A DNA stretch of 64,000 nucleotides from Symsagittifera roscoffensis (Eukaryota > Xenacoelomorpha > Acoela > Convolutidae), in contig NC_087065.1 in assembly GCF_963678635.1 (NCBI RefSeq), positions 27,111,254-27,175,253 of the forward strand. The letters are read 5' to 3'. Shown piece by piece: positions 10,038 through 20,913 of this stretch; the first letter of the stretch is position 1, and the number at the start of each line of letters is the position of its first letter. A program made the position numbers and the translations under genes. The notes under the pieces are model-generated. The model did not search any database. It was not told the DNA's origin and saw only the letters and a program-made list of their open reading frames with translations.

Positions 10038-11323
10038 TGTATATGTTAGTTATGTTGGAAAAATTCAATAAAACTCATAAATTGGGAGGTTTAAAAAAAA
10101 TTAGTTTTGTTCTGATCTGAAATTATTTTTGAATCTAAACTTTTTCTTTTTGATTAGTGAATATCACAAACATCACCTGTGAACGAATGCTCGATTCTGA
10201 TAGGTTGATATCAAAAATTTTGAAATATCCCCGGTTAGATCGGATGATATTTATTTCAGCTTGGTTAAATAAGTGATATTCATTCTGATTTTTTTTCACG
10301 TTGAACATTTTGGTGAAGAAAACTACATAACTATTTTTTAATTACTTTTATTAATATTTTGAGACTATTCAATTCTTTTTATCCAAAAGAATGGGGCATT
10401 CTAAATCTACCATTTATTCTCAAGTTCTTTCTTTCCTAATTGAGATGTCGCCACTGAATAGAAACGAAAGAGCTGCATGTCTTGAATGTGGCAGAGAATA
10501 CACTCGCTTACACTCATCAAAACATCGTTAGCACTGTGGCAGTTTAGAGTGTCCAAATTTTGAACTTCATACATATAGCAGCAAGTAACTGAATTTTTTT
10601 GTCAAAACGAAGCATTCTTCTTGTCAAATTAAACTTCTACATGGTGTTTGAAAGCACTCTCCGCAGTCTCCTAACACACTCAAATTAAATGTTTGATAAA
10701 TTTTTTTTAGTAATTAGTATGAAGTAGTTTTGATGCATTTCTCAAAGGTTTACCATTATGTGTGGGTTATTGGAAAATTTGTTGTCATTTGATATGTTAG
10801 GTAAACTGATATGAAAAATCAGATTTTTTGAGGAGAGTTTCGGCGAAGTAAACCCAATTATAATGCTCCAACATCTTTTGGAAGATGATACATTAATCAT
10901 AAATCAAAAATTTGCTTTCAAGAACAATATTTCATTACTTTTGCTTAAAAAAAACAAAAAAAAATTGATATAGAAAAATTTTGAGAGAAATTAGTATGAA
11001 GCTTGCTGAAAATTTCTAATTAAACTTGTATTTTAGCGGAGTCAGATTTTGGATCTGCTAATTATTTGAAATTTAACATAAAAAGTTTCAATTAGACGCA
11101 CAGTAAAAATTTTGTTCTGGTATTCTTCAAATTTTTTTTCAATTGGAAAATTACGTAGAAATATACGAACTATAGAGTTTTTTTTGGTTATTAAATTTCG
11201 CATAATTGTTCAATTGTTTCAGTTTGCACCATAATTTCTTTTTCTAAATAGATTTTTTAAGAAGCGTTCTTTTAGAAGTATTTGGATGTTGCAGAAGTCA
11301 GGAACCAGGTCCACTTGCGTCTT
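10038..11323 (+). repeat. Tandem unit 3 of element A, partial
   Basis: A third unit follows without a gap and matches unit 2 up to about 11323, just after CCACTTGCGTCTTT. There it leaves the unit sequence and runs into the terminal arm of the element. Units 2 and 3 share that CCACTTGCG segment, which unit 1 lacks. So unit 1 is the odd one at this junction. Confidence 0.9.
10445..10680 (+). pseudogene. Zinc-finger module fossil, copy 3
   Basis: This is the unit 3 copy of the finger module, opening at ATG 10445 and carrying the same TAG in the His-X3-Cys part as copies 1 and 2. It is the copy nearest the terminal arm, as in element B, where each arm also carries one copy. Confidence 0.48.
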
Positions 11324-12540
11324 TCTACTTGCGAAACTTTTCTGATTGTAAACAATAGAGCTCGTCTTAATTCGTTCTAAAAAGTCAACATATAATACAA
11401 CTTTATGTTTTGACTTTTTACATGTACTTTTGAATGCTTTCACTAGCACCGATTTTTTCTCACTTAGACTTTTTTGAGAAAACTTCCGACAGAAATCAAG
11501 AATAAAAAGCGATTTAATAACTATTTTGCAGTAAAGTGATAGTTATTGATATGCAAGAAAAGTGATAGCTGAAATTTATTATTCTAGCAACTGAACAAGG
11601 GAAGCTAAAGGAGAACATGTTCAGAATACTTGGTAATAATTAGACGTTATCAGTTCTAATTTTTTCTCTGCCAGCAAATTGTTCGTTCAATTGATACTAT
11701 TTTCTTCTAATTCCCCAGTTCTGACTTAATTTTCTTGCAAAGTGAGTTCAATAGCGAAAACATGTAGCAAGCAGAATAACCTTAAAACAAAGAAAAATTT
11801 TTTTGAAAAATCACAAAAATTATGTTGTAGAAGCAACAGAGAGATAGTCATCAGATTTGAGGAAGATTTTATTGAACTTCAAACAATCTAATATACTTTT
11901 TTAAAAAAGTTACCACATTTTTAGTCATTTTTAGCAGTAAATTGTTCATTTTTCATCAGTGATTTGAAACTGAATATGTTATTATCAAACTGAAGAATTT
12001 CTCAGAATTTGTAATTTTTTTACAAGTTTGGGTGAATCTTTGAGAAAAAACTGAGGAGGAGTTGAATCATAGAGTTTGATCTAGAAATATCAGCGAATAT
12101 TGCTTTTATTGTTAAATTGAATCAAAATTCTTAGATGAGTTTTCCCTGAACTGGACAAAAAACCAGTTAATTACACAAATAAAAGTTTAAAAATGGAAAA
12201 TTTTGGATAGATTTGATGAACTTTTATATTAATTTCTCAAAAATTACGAATAATTGCACTATTTTTTCGAGAAAGTGAAAGTTTCAAAATCAGTTAAGCT
12301 AATATGAGCTTGTTTTTAAGAGTTCAGAGCATTATCTAACCCGCTTTTCAGCTCAAATTAGGGTAAATTTTATCGTGTTTCAATATTCTGAAAGAGATTG
12401 TGGAAAATTTTGTATCATTGTCTCAACGTGATTCCAATTATAATACAACTTGAGCCTAATTTTAAAATCTACACGTAAGTATATTTTATTCAATTTGATA
12501 AGAAGCAACAAAAAACAAGCCAAAATCTTTTTATAATTTT
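11324..12540. other. Arm of element A without recognisable genes
   Basis: This is AT-rich sequence between the last tandem unit and the terminal repeat zone. I see only short, stop-bounded frames and no domain, RNA gene or clear repeat. By position it corresponds to the interior of the element B arms (15400-16900 and 23000-24550), but I could not verify similarity along its whole length. Confidence 0.5.
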
Positions 12541-12960
12541 TCAGAAGGTTTCAGCGTAGGTTCAGCTAGATTGAGTACTGTTTCAAAATGAAAGATCATC
12601 TAATGAATAAGTTATGAAGTCAAACTATATCAAGCCTTATCGTGTTTTGAACTTTTTGAAAAAGTTTTCATTTTTTTTGATAAAATTTCCAAGTTTTTAC
12701 ATCTTACAATTGACTTACCATGAACCAATTAAATTTACTATGTTCATTACACAACCTACACATAATGTCCAGCAATTGCATAACGCGTGCCGAGAGTTTT
12801 TGCGAAAAAAAACTAGACATTTTCACACAAGAAATCCATAATAAAATACTGTTTTTCTTCCCATTCTCTTTCCAGCACACTGAAACCTTACCTATCCTTA
12901 TCTGAATACATTGGGCAACATACTTACTATCTTAATGAGTTCTTATTTTGCTACAAAATT
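12540..12960 (+). repeat. Terminal part of element A right arm
   Basis: This stretch matches 24700-24990 and 25100-25430 in the same orientation, and the reverse complement of 14945-15200. Shared landmarks are GGTTTCAG near the start, the CGTGTTTTGAA region, a TTACCATTGAC-like motif and the CGCGTGCC-like motif followed by CTAGACATTT. It is therefore one terminal copy of the arm that brackets element B. The matching left end of element A lies outside the window. Confidence 0.65.
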
Positions 12961-13290
12961 TTTTTTTCTTTATACATAATTAAACCTATACACTGTTTTA
13001 AAAGATGGTAAGATCGGGCGCCAAAATTTTTTGAAACTTACCATCTTACCATTTGAAAATATGAAACCTATCTCCATACACCAATATAAAATTTTAAAAC
13101 CTTTTCCCACATAAAAATCCAATAATATTTGCCCATTAGGTAACGCGCGCCAAACTTTTTGCGAAAAAACTAGACATTTCCATACAAAATTCAAAAAATA
13201 ACCGTTTTTCGTTCTATTACCAACACACTCAAACCTTACAATTCCCTCTCTTATTACAATGGAAAACCTATTCCCTATCCTAATGATATC
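12780..13290 (+). repeat. Terminal tandem repeat R, two copies
   Basis: A block of about 360 bases starting TAACGCGYGCC, continuing through CTAGACATTT and ending before the next TAACGCGCGCC, occurs at 12780 and again from 13140. Each carries ACACTCAAACCTT-like and CTATCCTAATGA-like landmarks. The second copy is interrupted by the capsid-like fragments and resumes at about 14440. Diverged copies of its first part occur at 24965 and 25388. Confidence 0.6.
13004..13050. other. Inverted-repeat hairpin in R, first copy
   Basis: GATGGTAAG (13004-13012) pairs with CTTACCATC (13037-13045). In a shifted register GGTAAGAT (13007-13014) pairs with ATCTTACC (13043-13050). The loop contains CGGGCGCCAAAATTTTTTG. 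The homologous position at 14489-14530 keeps the stem with one paired A-T to G-C change. It could be a structured terminal motif or a protein-binding site. The function is unknown. Confidence 0.5.
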
Positions 13291-13520
13291 TTAATTCCCT
13301 AACATTGTTGTATTTCATTGTTGTAACATAAGGACGACAAGGAGAAGTTGTATCTAATGAAACAATTGCTCTTCCACCCCGAATAATTCTCAGCTCTCTC
13401 AAATAAAACTGTTGATAGCTGAAAGAGTTTTCATGAAAAGATCCTGCAACAGTTGAGTTTGTATTCAGTGCAACAGCTATTCTTCTTATTGGAGCGTTAT
13501 TGAATATATTTTTTTGTATG
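13280..13520 (-). pseudogene. Capsid-like protein, C-terminal fragment
   Basis: The minus strand encodes a segment with NNAPIRRIAVALNTN and LRELRIIRGGRAIV, ending in an early stop at 13280. It resembles the C-terminal half of proteins annotated in many invertebrates as F54H12.2-like. I believe these are relatives of the double-jelly-roll major capsid protein of Polinton/Maverick elements. That assignment is from memory of the family and needs a profile search. The open frame upstream (to 13648) has a different composition and probably follows a frameshift. The fragment is non-functional as it stands. Confidence 0.5.
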
Positions 13521-13708
13521 AATCGTTTTTTTTGTATTAATCGGTTTGTATGAATTGTAATGAGCAGGTTCTCTTTCCAGATTCCATTGTAAGTTTTGAT
13601 GATTAGGTTCAGCAATTCAAATTTTTCTAGTAAACAGCGAACAATCACTATTTTTCAGACTGACATTTGGATAATTAGACAGCATGTAAAAATTAGGTCT
13701 AGCCCGAA

Positions 13709-14356
13709 TTAGTTTAATTCGAACTTTGGTATTTGGAACCAACAATTTTTCGCAAGTAAACAAGTCAATGACAAGCCTACCATAGAGTGAAAATTTATCC
13801 CTGTTCCCAAGGAATTTGCTCTATCAGTGAACGGACTCATATCAAAGGCATTAGGAAATTCTTCAAAAAAGCTTCCATGACAAGCAAGCATTCCTTTATT
13901 ACTCACCGCTGACGAGTTGAATTCGTTTGATATTTGTGCCTTATGAGGATATAATCCATTGCCGTTGTAAGCCATTGTATTGTTAAAATGAACTTCACAA
14001 TTGGAGATTAGTAAATGTAGTAGATTGTTTACATAAGTTAAGTAAGGTTCAAATTCCTCATCTGAATCATCCTCGGATTTTGCTTTATGTTCTGCTTTTT
14101 CTCTCTTGAAAGCATCAAACAACCTTCCTTTGAATAATTGAAGCTTAAAGCTAAGATGAGTGTCACGCATATCCGAGTAGAGATTACGATCCGTTTCAAA
14201 TTCAAACTCAATACTGCTGTCGTCCAGAGAAGTACTGGAGAATTCTTCATGTGTGTAAGATGACATTTTTGTTTCCAAAACTGGGACTTTATCAAAAGTC
14301 TCCAATGAAGAATTTGTAAAAGCCCCGTACCGAAAATGACTTTGGTTTACACTCAT
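13709..14356 (-). pseudogene. Capsid-like protein, N-terminal fragment
   Basis: An open frame of 215 codons starts at ATG 14356. It contains an acidic, charged segment around codons 95-105 (EDDSDEEFEPY) and the blocks NNTMAYNGNGLYPH and FDMSPFTDRANSLGTG, then stops at 13709. These blocks are typical of the F54H12.2-like, capsid-related family named for the neighbouring fragment. It is separated from that fragment by about 190 bases of broken sequence, so the gene is a pseudogene. No polymerase, integrase, protease or packaging ATPase of a Polinton was found nearby. It sits inside copies of terminal repeat R. Confidence 0.55.
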
Positions 14357-14439
14357 TTTATATTGTCAAAAATTTCTTTGCGAGAGCGACTGTTTTTCAA
14401 TCTACTTTTTTGAGAAATGAATCTGGTTCTACCTTTTCT

Positions 14440-14945
14440 ACACTTGGATTTTTACACATAGGGAAATCTAAACACCATCTTAAGAAAAGTGAGATCGGCC
14501 ACCAAAATTTTTTGAAACTCGCCATCTCACCATTTTAAACTAAGAAACCTATTTTAATACAATACAAGCTGTTTCCAAACAAAATTCATAAAAAATACCG
14601 TTTTACTTTCCCTTACCAACACACTCGATCCTTTCCCTTCCCTATCTTAAGACATTGGGAAACATAGTTCCTGTTCTAATGAGTTCATATTTCACTACAA
14701 TGAATTTCGAATACATAGAGAAATCTATACGCTATCCTTATTCATGGGAAAATTGGGCGCCGAAAAAAACTTACCATCTGAAACCTGGTATCTTTTTAAA
14801 TTGGGACACCTATTCCCTATCTTAATACATTTGGAAATCTATAGCCTATGTTAATACATAGAGTGCTGATCGGATACTCTATAGGCTATGTTAATTCATG
14901 GTGGTCAGCAGCCCCACCCAATTTGAGCCCAACATAAACTATTCG
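14440..14945 (+). repeat. Terminal repeat R copies and CTATGTTAATACATAG palindromes
   Basis: R resumes here after the capsid-like insert. The hairpin region lies at 14489-14530, a CCAACACACTCGATCC block follows, and then a more diverged R copy starts at about 14700. Bases 14838-14930 carry CTATGTTAATACATAG, a 6-bp palindrome around TAAT, plus ACTCTATAGGCTATG. This block recurs in the same orientation at 25510-25625 beyond the far end of element B. Confidence 0.55.
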
Positions 14946-17225
14946 CGGGTTACCTACTTGCTCAATATCATTGGTGTATTACGTGAAAAATGTGGAATGA
15001 AGTATAATGTTTTTTTTTGGTTCATGGTAAGTCAATGGGGTCAATGGTAACATGCGCAAAATTTTAGAATTTTTATCAAAACATTTGAAAATTTTTCAAA
15101 AAAAACTTCAAAACACGATAAGATTAGATAATTTTTTTATTAGATGATGTTACTCTTTTAAAAAAGATCTATCTGCCTGAAACTAGAAACTATGCTGAAA
15201 CCTAAATGAAACACTGCTGATATTTTTGATCACTCGAAAAAACCGTCATAATTCATAATTTGAAAACTGTGACTTTGTCCAAAGCCAATATTTTCTATGC
15301 TTTATATCTACTTTGCTACTAATTTTCTGTCCTGTCCTAGAGGATATCTATGTTGTAAGCAACATCAGTTCAAATAATTAAAATAAACATTAATTTTAAA
15401 AATTTGGTGAAAATTTCCATGATTCAAGTCTTCAGAGTTGGATTTTTATTAAAGATTAACCAAATTTGGTTTTAAAGACACAAAAAAAATCGATATAAGC
15501 AAATCCAAATTAATGAAAAGATGTGTGATTTCTGAGAAATATTCAAACTTCTACTACCTGACACATACATGTTTTCTCCAAATTTTATCACAATTATCAT
15601 CCAACTTTTGCATTTGAAACAGATTTGGGGGTCTTTTCCATATCAATTATCAATTTGCAAAAACTAAAAAAAAACAGTTTACTGGAAAAAGTGTATCAAT
15701 AAATCAATAATTTGCATCTTCAAACTAATTTTAAAGGATTTTCACTTGGAAACTCCAAATTTTCCATAATTTCACTTAACTCATATAACGAAACAATAGA
15801 AACAAAAACCAAACCCTTTTAAGGTCTTAAGATGTCTATACTTGAGGTTTTCGACCAATAATTCTTTCGTAGACTATTTTTCATAAACTAAATTCAAGAA
15901 AAAATTTACCAAGTTTCGCAAATCATTGGAATGAATTTTAACCTTATTTTCCGGTAAGTTCAAAATTACTATCATTTTGGTTTCTGCTTGATCAAACATC
16001 TACCAATTTGTGTGTTTTCTAATATAATTTCAATAAAACTTTGCTCAAAATATGATTTTTAGATGGAAAACTGTTTTGTTTCAACAAACTTTCTCTAATC
16101 CAAAGAAAAATGAGCATCAAAAACCCCTTACTAAGAAACTTCTGAACCAGATAGCTGCATATTCTTATGTTTTCCCTTTTGTTTTTAGTTCAGAGTTATA
16201 TACTTATTAATCTGAAAATGCTACCACAAACACCCCAATTTTTTTCTTTTAATTGGCATGTAATAAATTCTTTCTTAAAATCGTTGGAAAACGATAGAAA
16301 AAAAATTTGCATCTCAACAGCCATAAATAACCTGTTTAAAAACGGGGTACTCCTTGAACGTAATCAAAGAGAATAAAATAGGAAACTCATAAAAAGATAG
16401 CTAGGCAAAACAATTCAGTCAATCGATGTTTTATAAAAATCAAGTACTTTTTATTTTAAAAAAATTAGCAATTACGTTTCGACTCAATATTTCATAGTAT
16501 ATGTTTTTACTGCAATTAACACCACCTATTTGCTGTAAAATTTCTAATTTTCTAGTTATTACGGTAGATAAAAGGTTTTTGGATCAATTTCTTATGAGAG
16601 TTTTACGAAATTTTGAACTCATATGTCAGAAAGTAAGCTTATTTGAAAAAATTTCCAATTTTGTTTCATTTTCTGTTTTTCATTGTTTGTTTTCAATTGT
16701 TTTCCATAGTTTGAATTTTGATTTGTCACTTCAAATGAAACATTTGCTAAGTCAGAGAAAAACAATACAATTTGTTGTGTGTCTTAAAATAAGCTCAATT
16801 TTTTAATGGGTGTATTTTTGCTTGACTTCGATTTGAATCTGATTATCATCGAGTTGATTTTTTAACATCAATCAGAAACTTTGAACAAAAGCATAGTTGA
16901 ACGCTTAAGAAATACCCTATTACACTTTTTATGAAAAACTTAATTTGAGAGTGTTAGGAGACTGCGGAGTGTGTTCTCCATCACCATGTAGAATTTTGTT
17001 TTGACAAGAAGAATGCTTCTTTTTGATATAAAAATTCAGTTCTTTCCTGCTATATGTAAGAAATTTAAAATTTGGACACTTTAAAATGCCACAGTGCTTA
17101 CGATGTCTTGATGCTTGTGAGCGAATGTACTCTCTGCCGCATACAAGACATGCAATTCTTTAATTTCTATTCAGTGGCGGCATCTTAGTTAGTAAAGAAA
17201 GTACATGAGAACAAATACGAGATTC
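14945..17225 (-). repeat. Element B left inverted arm
   Basis: Read on the minus strand, this interval is collinear with 22740-24975 on the plus strand. Anchors checked by eye are the zinc-finger module (16929-17183 versus 22776-22877), 16080-16530 versus 23460-23890, 15900-16000 versus 23960-24050, and 14945-15360 versus 24585-24975. Identity is moderate with many indels, so these are old arms. Apart from the zinc-finger module I see no supported gene here. Confidence 0.65.
16929..17183 (-). pseudogene. Zinc-finger module fossil, best-preserved copy
   Basis: From ATG 17183 the minus strand reads 84 codons to a TAA at 16931, with a single internal TAA at codon 8. The module reads ACLVCGREYIRSQASRHRK, then HCG, giving CX2C and HX3C. 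After it comes a second finger-like block starting KCPNF with TYSRKEL and KKKHSSC. This copy shows that the TAG in the tandem-unit copies replaces Lys. Zinc binding is inferred from the Cys/His spacing. The parent gene is unknown. Confidence 0.6.
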
Positions 17226-17379
17226 AGAAACTACCAATATTTTAAGAAATAGATTTAAACTAATTTTCAATAGTTTCAGAAATTGAACAAAGTAAATTCA
17301 CAATTATGCAAGTTTTTTCACCAACTGTCTTCCAACCTGAAGGAACATCAGAATAGATTTCATTCAATTTGGTGCAACT

Positions 17380-17900
17380 GAAATAAAATCAGCCAATCAG
17401 AATCGAGTTTTACTTATCATAAATTTTTCAATAGTTTTGATGTCAACCAATCAGAATCAAAATTTTCTTATCGCGGAAACTTCAAACTTTTGATATCAAT
17501 TGATCAGAACCCAGCTTTTCTTATTTTGGAACTGTCAAAAGTTTTGATATCAAAAAATCTGAACCGAGCTTTACTTATCGTGGAACTTTGAGAAATTTAG
17601 TTACCAACCAGTCAGAATTGACCATTATTTATCTTTGGTTTTTCAAAAGTTTTGATATCAAGCAATCAGAATCGAGCTTTACTTATCAGACGTTTTTCAA
17701 TAGTTTTGATATCAACTATTCAGAATTAAGCAGTAGTTATCATATAATTATTAGAAGTTTTTATCTCAACCAATCAGTATCAAGCTTTTCCTAACACGGA
17801 GTCTTAAAAAATTTTGATATCAACGAATCAGAATCAGGCTTTACATATCATGGAAGTTTCAGCACGTTTAATATCAACCAATAAAAAATGAGCTTTTCTT
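17380..17900 (+). repeat. CCAAT-box minisatellite, about 10 units
   Basis: A degenerate repeat of about 55-60 bases carries a CCAATCAGAATCGAGC-like core followed by TTTTCTTATC and TTTTGATATCAA. Cores fall near 17393, 17446, 17497, 17555, 17607, 17661, 17715, 17768, 17823 and 17875. Several keep the full CCAATCAG, the preferred NF-Y site, and others are mutated. Two weak units in the opposite orientation sit at 140-250 in the tandem unit. The array is expanded only in element B. Confidence 0.7.
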
Positions 17901-17949
17901 GGTTTTGAAAAGTATTTCAATTTTGAGGTTAATTAACAGAATGAAGTAT

Positions 17950-18780
17950 TCACTGAGAGAATTTTTTTTCAAAGCTATCCAGATATCTGAAAAGGTTTTG
18001 TGTAGGGAATTTCAAAATCAAAAATAATGATTCACTCAATAATTTATAATTACCTTCGGATTTGTAGGATATTCCATTGGTTTGTTATTCAATTACTGAG
18101 CAGTCAATCTGGGTCCATTCTTGTATTTGAAAACGTTGTTCAAAAATCTGGTGTTACTCTTCTTTACAAATTATCTTCTACATATTCTTTTAAACTGCTG
18201 GTGTTCCTGTACAACAAAAAACTAATGAGATACTTATCAGCCTCATCACTCCCTCAATCAGAAGAAAAAAACAGCTTCGAGTTCTAAGAAATACCTATTT
18301 CAGATTTTGTGAGCTCTTTTGATACTGATAGTTTTCTGGAAAAAACAAAAAAATTGATTATCAGCATCAGAATGTTCAGTTTCTTGCTTATTTGAATCAT
18401 TTTTTAAATATTTCGCGTTAGGAATTACAAGAAATTGTTTTTTCCTCTTCTTAGCATCTGATTTGTTTTGATGTTACTAATCAAAATCTCAAAAATGTTT
18501 GAAAATTAACGAAAGTGTTCAGTGAAATACAGAAATTTGAAAAAAAACCATAAGGTTTTTCAACTAAAATTAATTTTTTTTTGTAAAAAAAGTCCAAATG
18601 AAAGAGTTTTTACCCTAATTTAGATGAAAACAGCGGAACAGTTACAAGTTATTGCTTAAGCAAATACTTGTAAATCAACTGATCTTCGCTTTATTTTTTC
18701 AGTCAATTTTAATTGTTTTGTTTGTTTTGGCAGATTTTTTCTCAAATAACTAAGCTTCCTACTCTCAATGTATACTTCAG
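17950..18780. other. Element B core, no gene seen
   Basis: This corresponds by order to the 4400-5330 part of the tandem unit but is too diverged to align confidently by eye. It holds short stop-bounded frames only. Confidence 0.4.
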
Positions 18781-18842
18781 TCAGAAAAAAAAATTGAATC
18801 GATAATATTTTAATTACCAAACATACAAATCATCACAAAGCT

Positions 18843-19170
18843 TTACTGAGCTGTACGATTATCAACAAGCATAAAGTCTCTCAAAATTTGGGACAATTCT
18901 TTGAATCCATTCAGATTTTAGATGACATAAGTAAATTGCTTCAATCCTTCAGTTTTCTCTGCAATGAAGAGTCGAATATGAAAGTATGGTGTTTTCTTTA
19001 CACTGTACTTCTTGATTGTGACTCACACCCTCCTCATCTCGTATGCTGATATTTCATATCCTTTTTACAGATGTCGAGCTCCTGATCCATAGTTGATTCG
19101 TTGACAGATTTGGCTCCAAATATAAGTTCAAGTCCAGGGTTTTCAGCATAATAGCTTTTGTTAAAATTCT
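18843..19170 (-). pseudogene. MDQELDIC/VTIKKY coding fossil, diverged copy
   Basis: The minus strand encodes KSYYAENPGLELIFGAKS, then MDQELDIC, a one-base deletion, and then VTIKKYSVKK, IRLFIAEK, KELSQILRDFM, ending at TAA 18845. It is the diverged relative of 4068-4343. The shared residues, shared end and independent lesions make it the better witness of the ancestral gene. A TTTTTTGCAG just upstream looks like a splice acceptor. The family is unknown. Confidence 0.5.
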
Positions 19171-19658
19171 GCAAAAAACTTAGAATATATCTAAATTCAT
19201 TCGAAAAGGCTCAACACTTCAGTCATTTTGATTTAAAAAGAGAACAATTTGTCGTCGAATTGGTTGAATTTTTTATTAGGGGTTTTGTAGAATAAGACTT
19301 CTTGTTGAACTGAATCTAAATTAAAAATTTTTCTAAAAACCAAAAAATTCCCTTGAAAACTACTCCTATTGATCACAACCTTGATTGAGTATCTTTATTT
19401 GAATTTAAAAACAAAAAACAGCTAAAAACGTAAAACAAATTTTTTTCATTAATCTCATCACCTTTGAGTTTGTTCTAGAACTCTGATTTGTTGAAATTCT
19501 AATGGATAATTTTAGTATTCAGAAAATTGGGAAAAACCTAGAAGTTAATGTGTAAGTTCTTATTGTAAAATTCTAGAAATTTTTGTATAGAGAACAAGAT
19601 TTAGAAGTTTTTAGAATGTAATGAGTAATGACGTCATTTTCTCTGGTGCAATTAATTT

Positions 19659-19770
19659 TTATTGCCTGAGAAATTCAAAAAACACCTTGATTGCTCTGTC
19701 AAAAATCATGTCGGACTCTCGGATTAAGTTTTTCCAAAAAACTTTTCTACTGATAATTATATAATAGGTA
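19659..19770 (-). pseudogene. LIRE coding fossil, diverged copy
   Basis: The minus strand reads ISRKVFWKNLIRESDMIFD and then RAIKVFFEFLRQ before a TAA at 19661. It aligns residue by residue with the plus-strand frame at 2213-2410 and supplies the TGG codon where the tandem copies have TGA. Confidence 0.45.
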
Positions 19771-19899
19771 TAAAAATTTTGTCAAAGTTGATTTTATTCC
19801 AGCTAAAAAAATTTTCAACATATGAATCTATGTTGTTTTTAAACGCGTGTGCTGAACCCCTCTCAAATAGTTTTTTTGCAAGAGGAAGAATTTGAGTTG

Positions 19900-20660
19900 A
19901 TTTCCTCGACAAGTATGCAAAACTATCATTGCTTTTGGTACAAGATGCGAAAATCGTTTCGAGTTTTTTTGCAAAATGCAAAATGTGAATGCTCAAAGAT
20001 TTTTTTGGAAATAAACAAAACTTTTTTTGGTTTTTCCAACAGTTTTACGAAATTCCATTTTTAATTCTTGAATAGAAATGCTAAAACGAAAAAAGTTATT
20101 GAAAAAACATGATAACTTATTACTACATCGATGTCTTGGACCGCTGTTCTTTTACTTAATACATTGGTCTGTTTTTGATCAACAGACAAGCAAAATTTAG
20201 TTTACTATTCAAAATAAATTTCGAACCAAAAAAATCAAAAAAAGTAATTATTAACTGTGCAAAAAAATTTTATGTTTTTTGACAATAAGCAAAGTTATTT
20301 CACTTTCTTCGACAGAATACGAAAAAAGTTTCATTTTTTTTCAACAAGATGCTAAAAGTTTATCACATTTTCACTACAAAATGCAAAAACTGTTTCAATT
20401 TTCTAACAAAAAGCAGAAAGTGTTTCATTTTTTTCCTAAAAATGCAAAAAACGTTTCATTTTTGTTTTGACAAGATGTTAAAATTCTTTCTTTTCTTTTG
20501 ATAATATGCGAAAAGTGTTTCAAGTTTTTTACCATTTGCTAAAAGTGTTTCACTTTTTTCTGCAAAATGCTAGAAGTGTTTCCACATTTTAAATGGAATT
20601 TAAAATTTTTTTCAACAAATTCAGAAAATGGTTCCAAATTTTTAGACAAGATGCAAAAAA
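19900..20660. repeat. Degenerate A/T minisatellite, reverse copy
   Basis: Repeats of about 40 bases with GTTTCATTTTTTT and CAAAATGC-like cores are the reverse complement of the minisatellite at 1440-1760. They occupy the matching place in the diverged unit copy. Open frames on the plus strand are by-products of the repeat. Confidence 0.6.
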
Positions 20661-20913
20661 CCCACAGATATTTTTATTTGTATGCATATTTTCGCGTGTT
20701 TTCGCTATAATGTGTACAAAGAAACTTCTTATTATTTGTAGAAACATTGTATTGCCAATTTAAAATGTTTTCTATTTTGTTTCAGTCATTTGGTGTGTTT
20801 TATCCACAACTGCTCATCTATTATCACAGAATGTAATATAACTTTGAAGTCAGATAGTAATTACAAAATTATAAAATGAATGACAAGCAACGACTATTTT
20901 AAAAAATTATTAA

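Noticed and set aside
16167-18287. Several ORFs of 68-101 codons on the plus strand (for example 16501-16806 and 18027-18287)
   Set aside because: They have Phe/Leu/Ser-rich composition expected from random T-rich DNA, and no conservation in the inverted arm copy.
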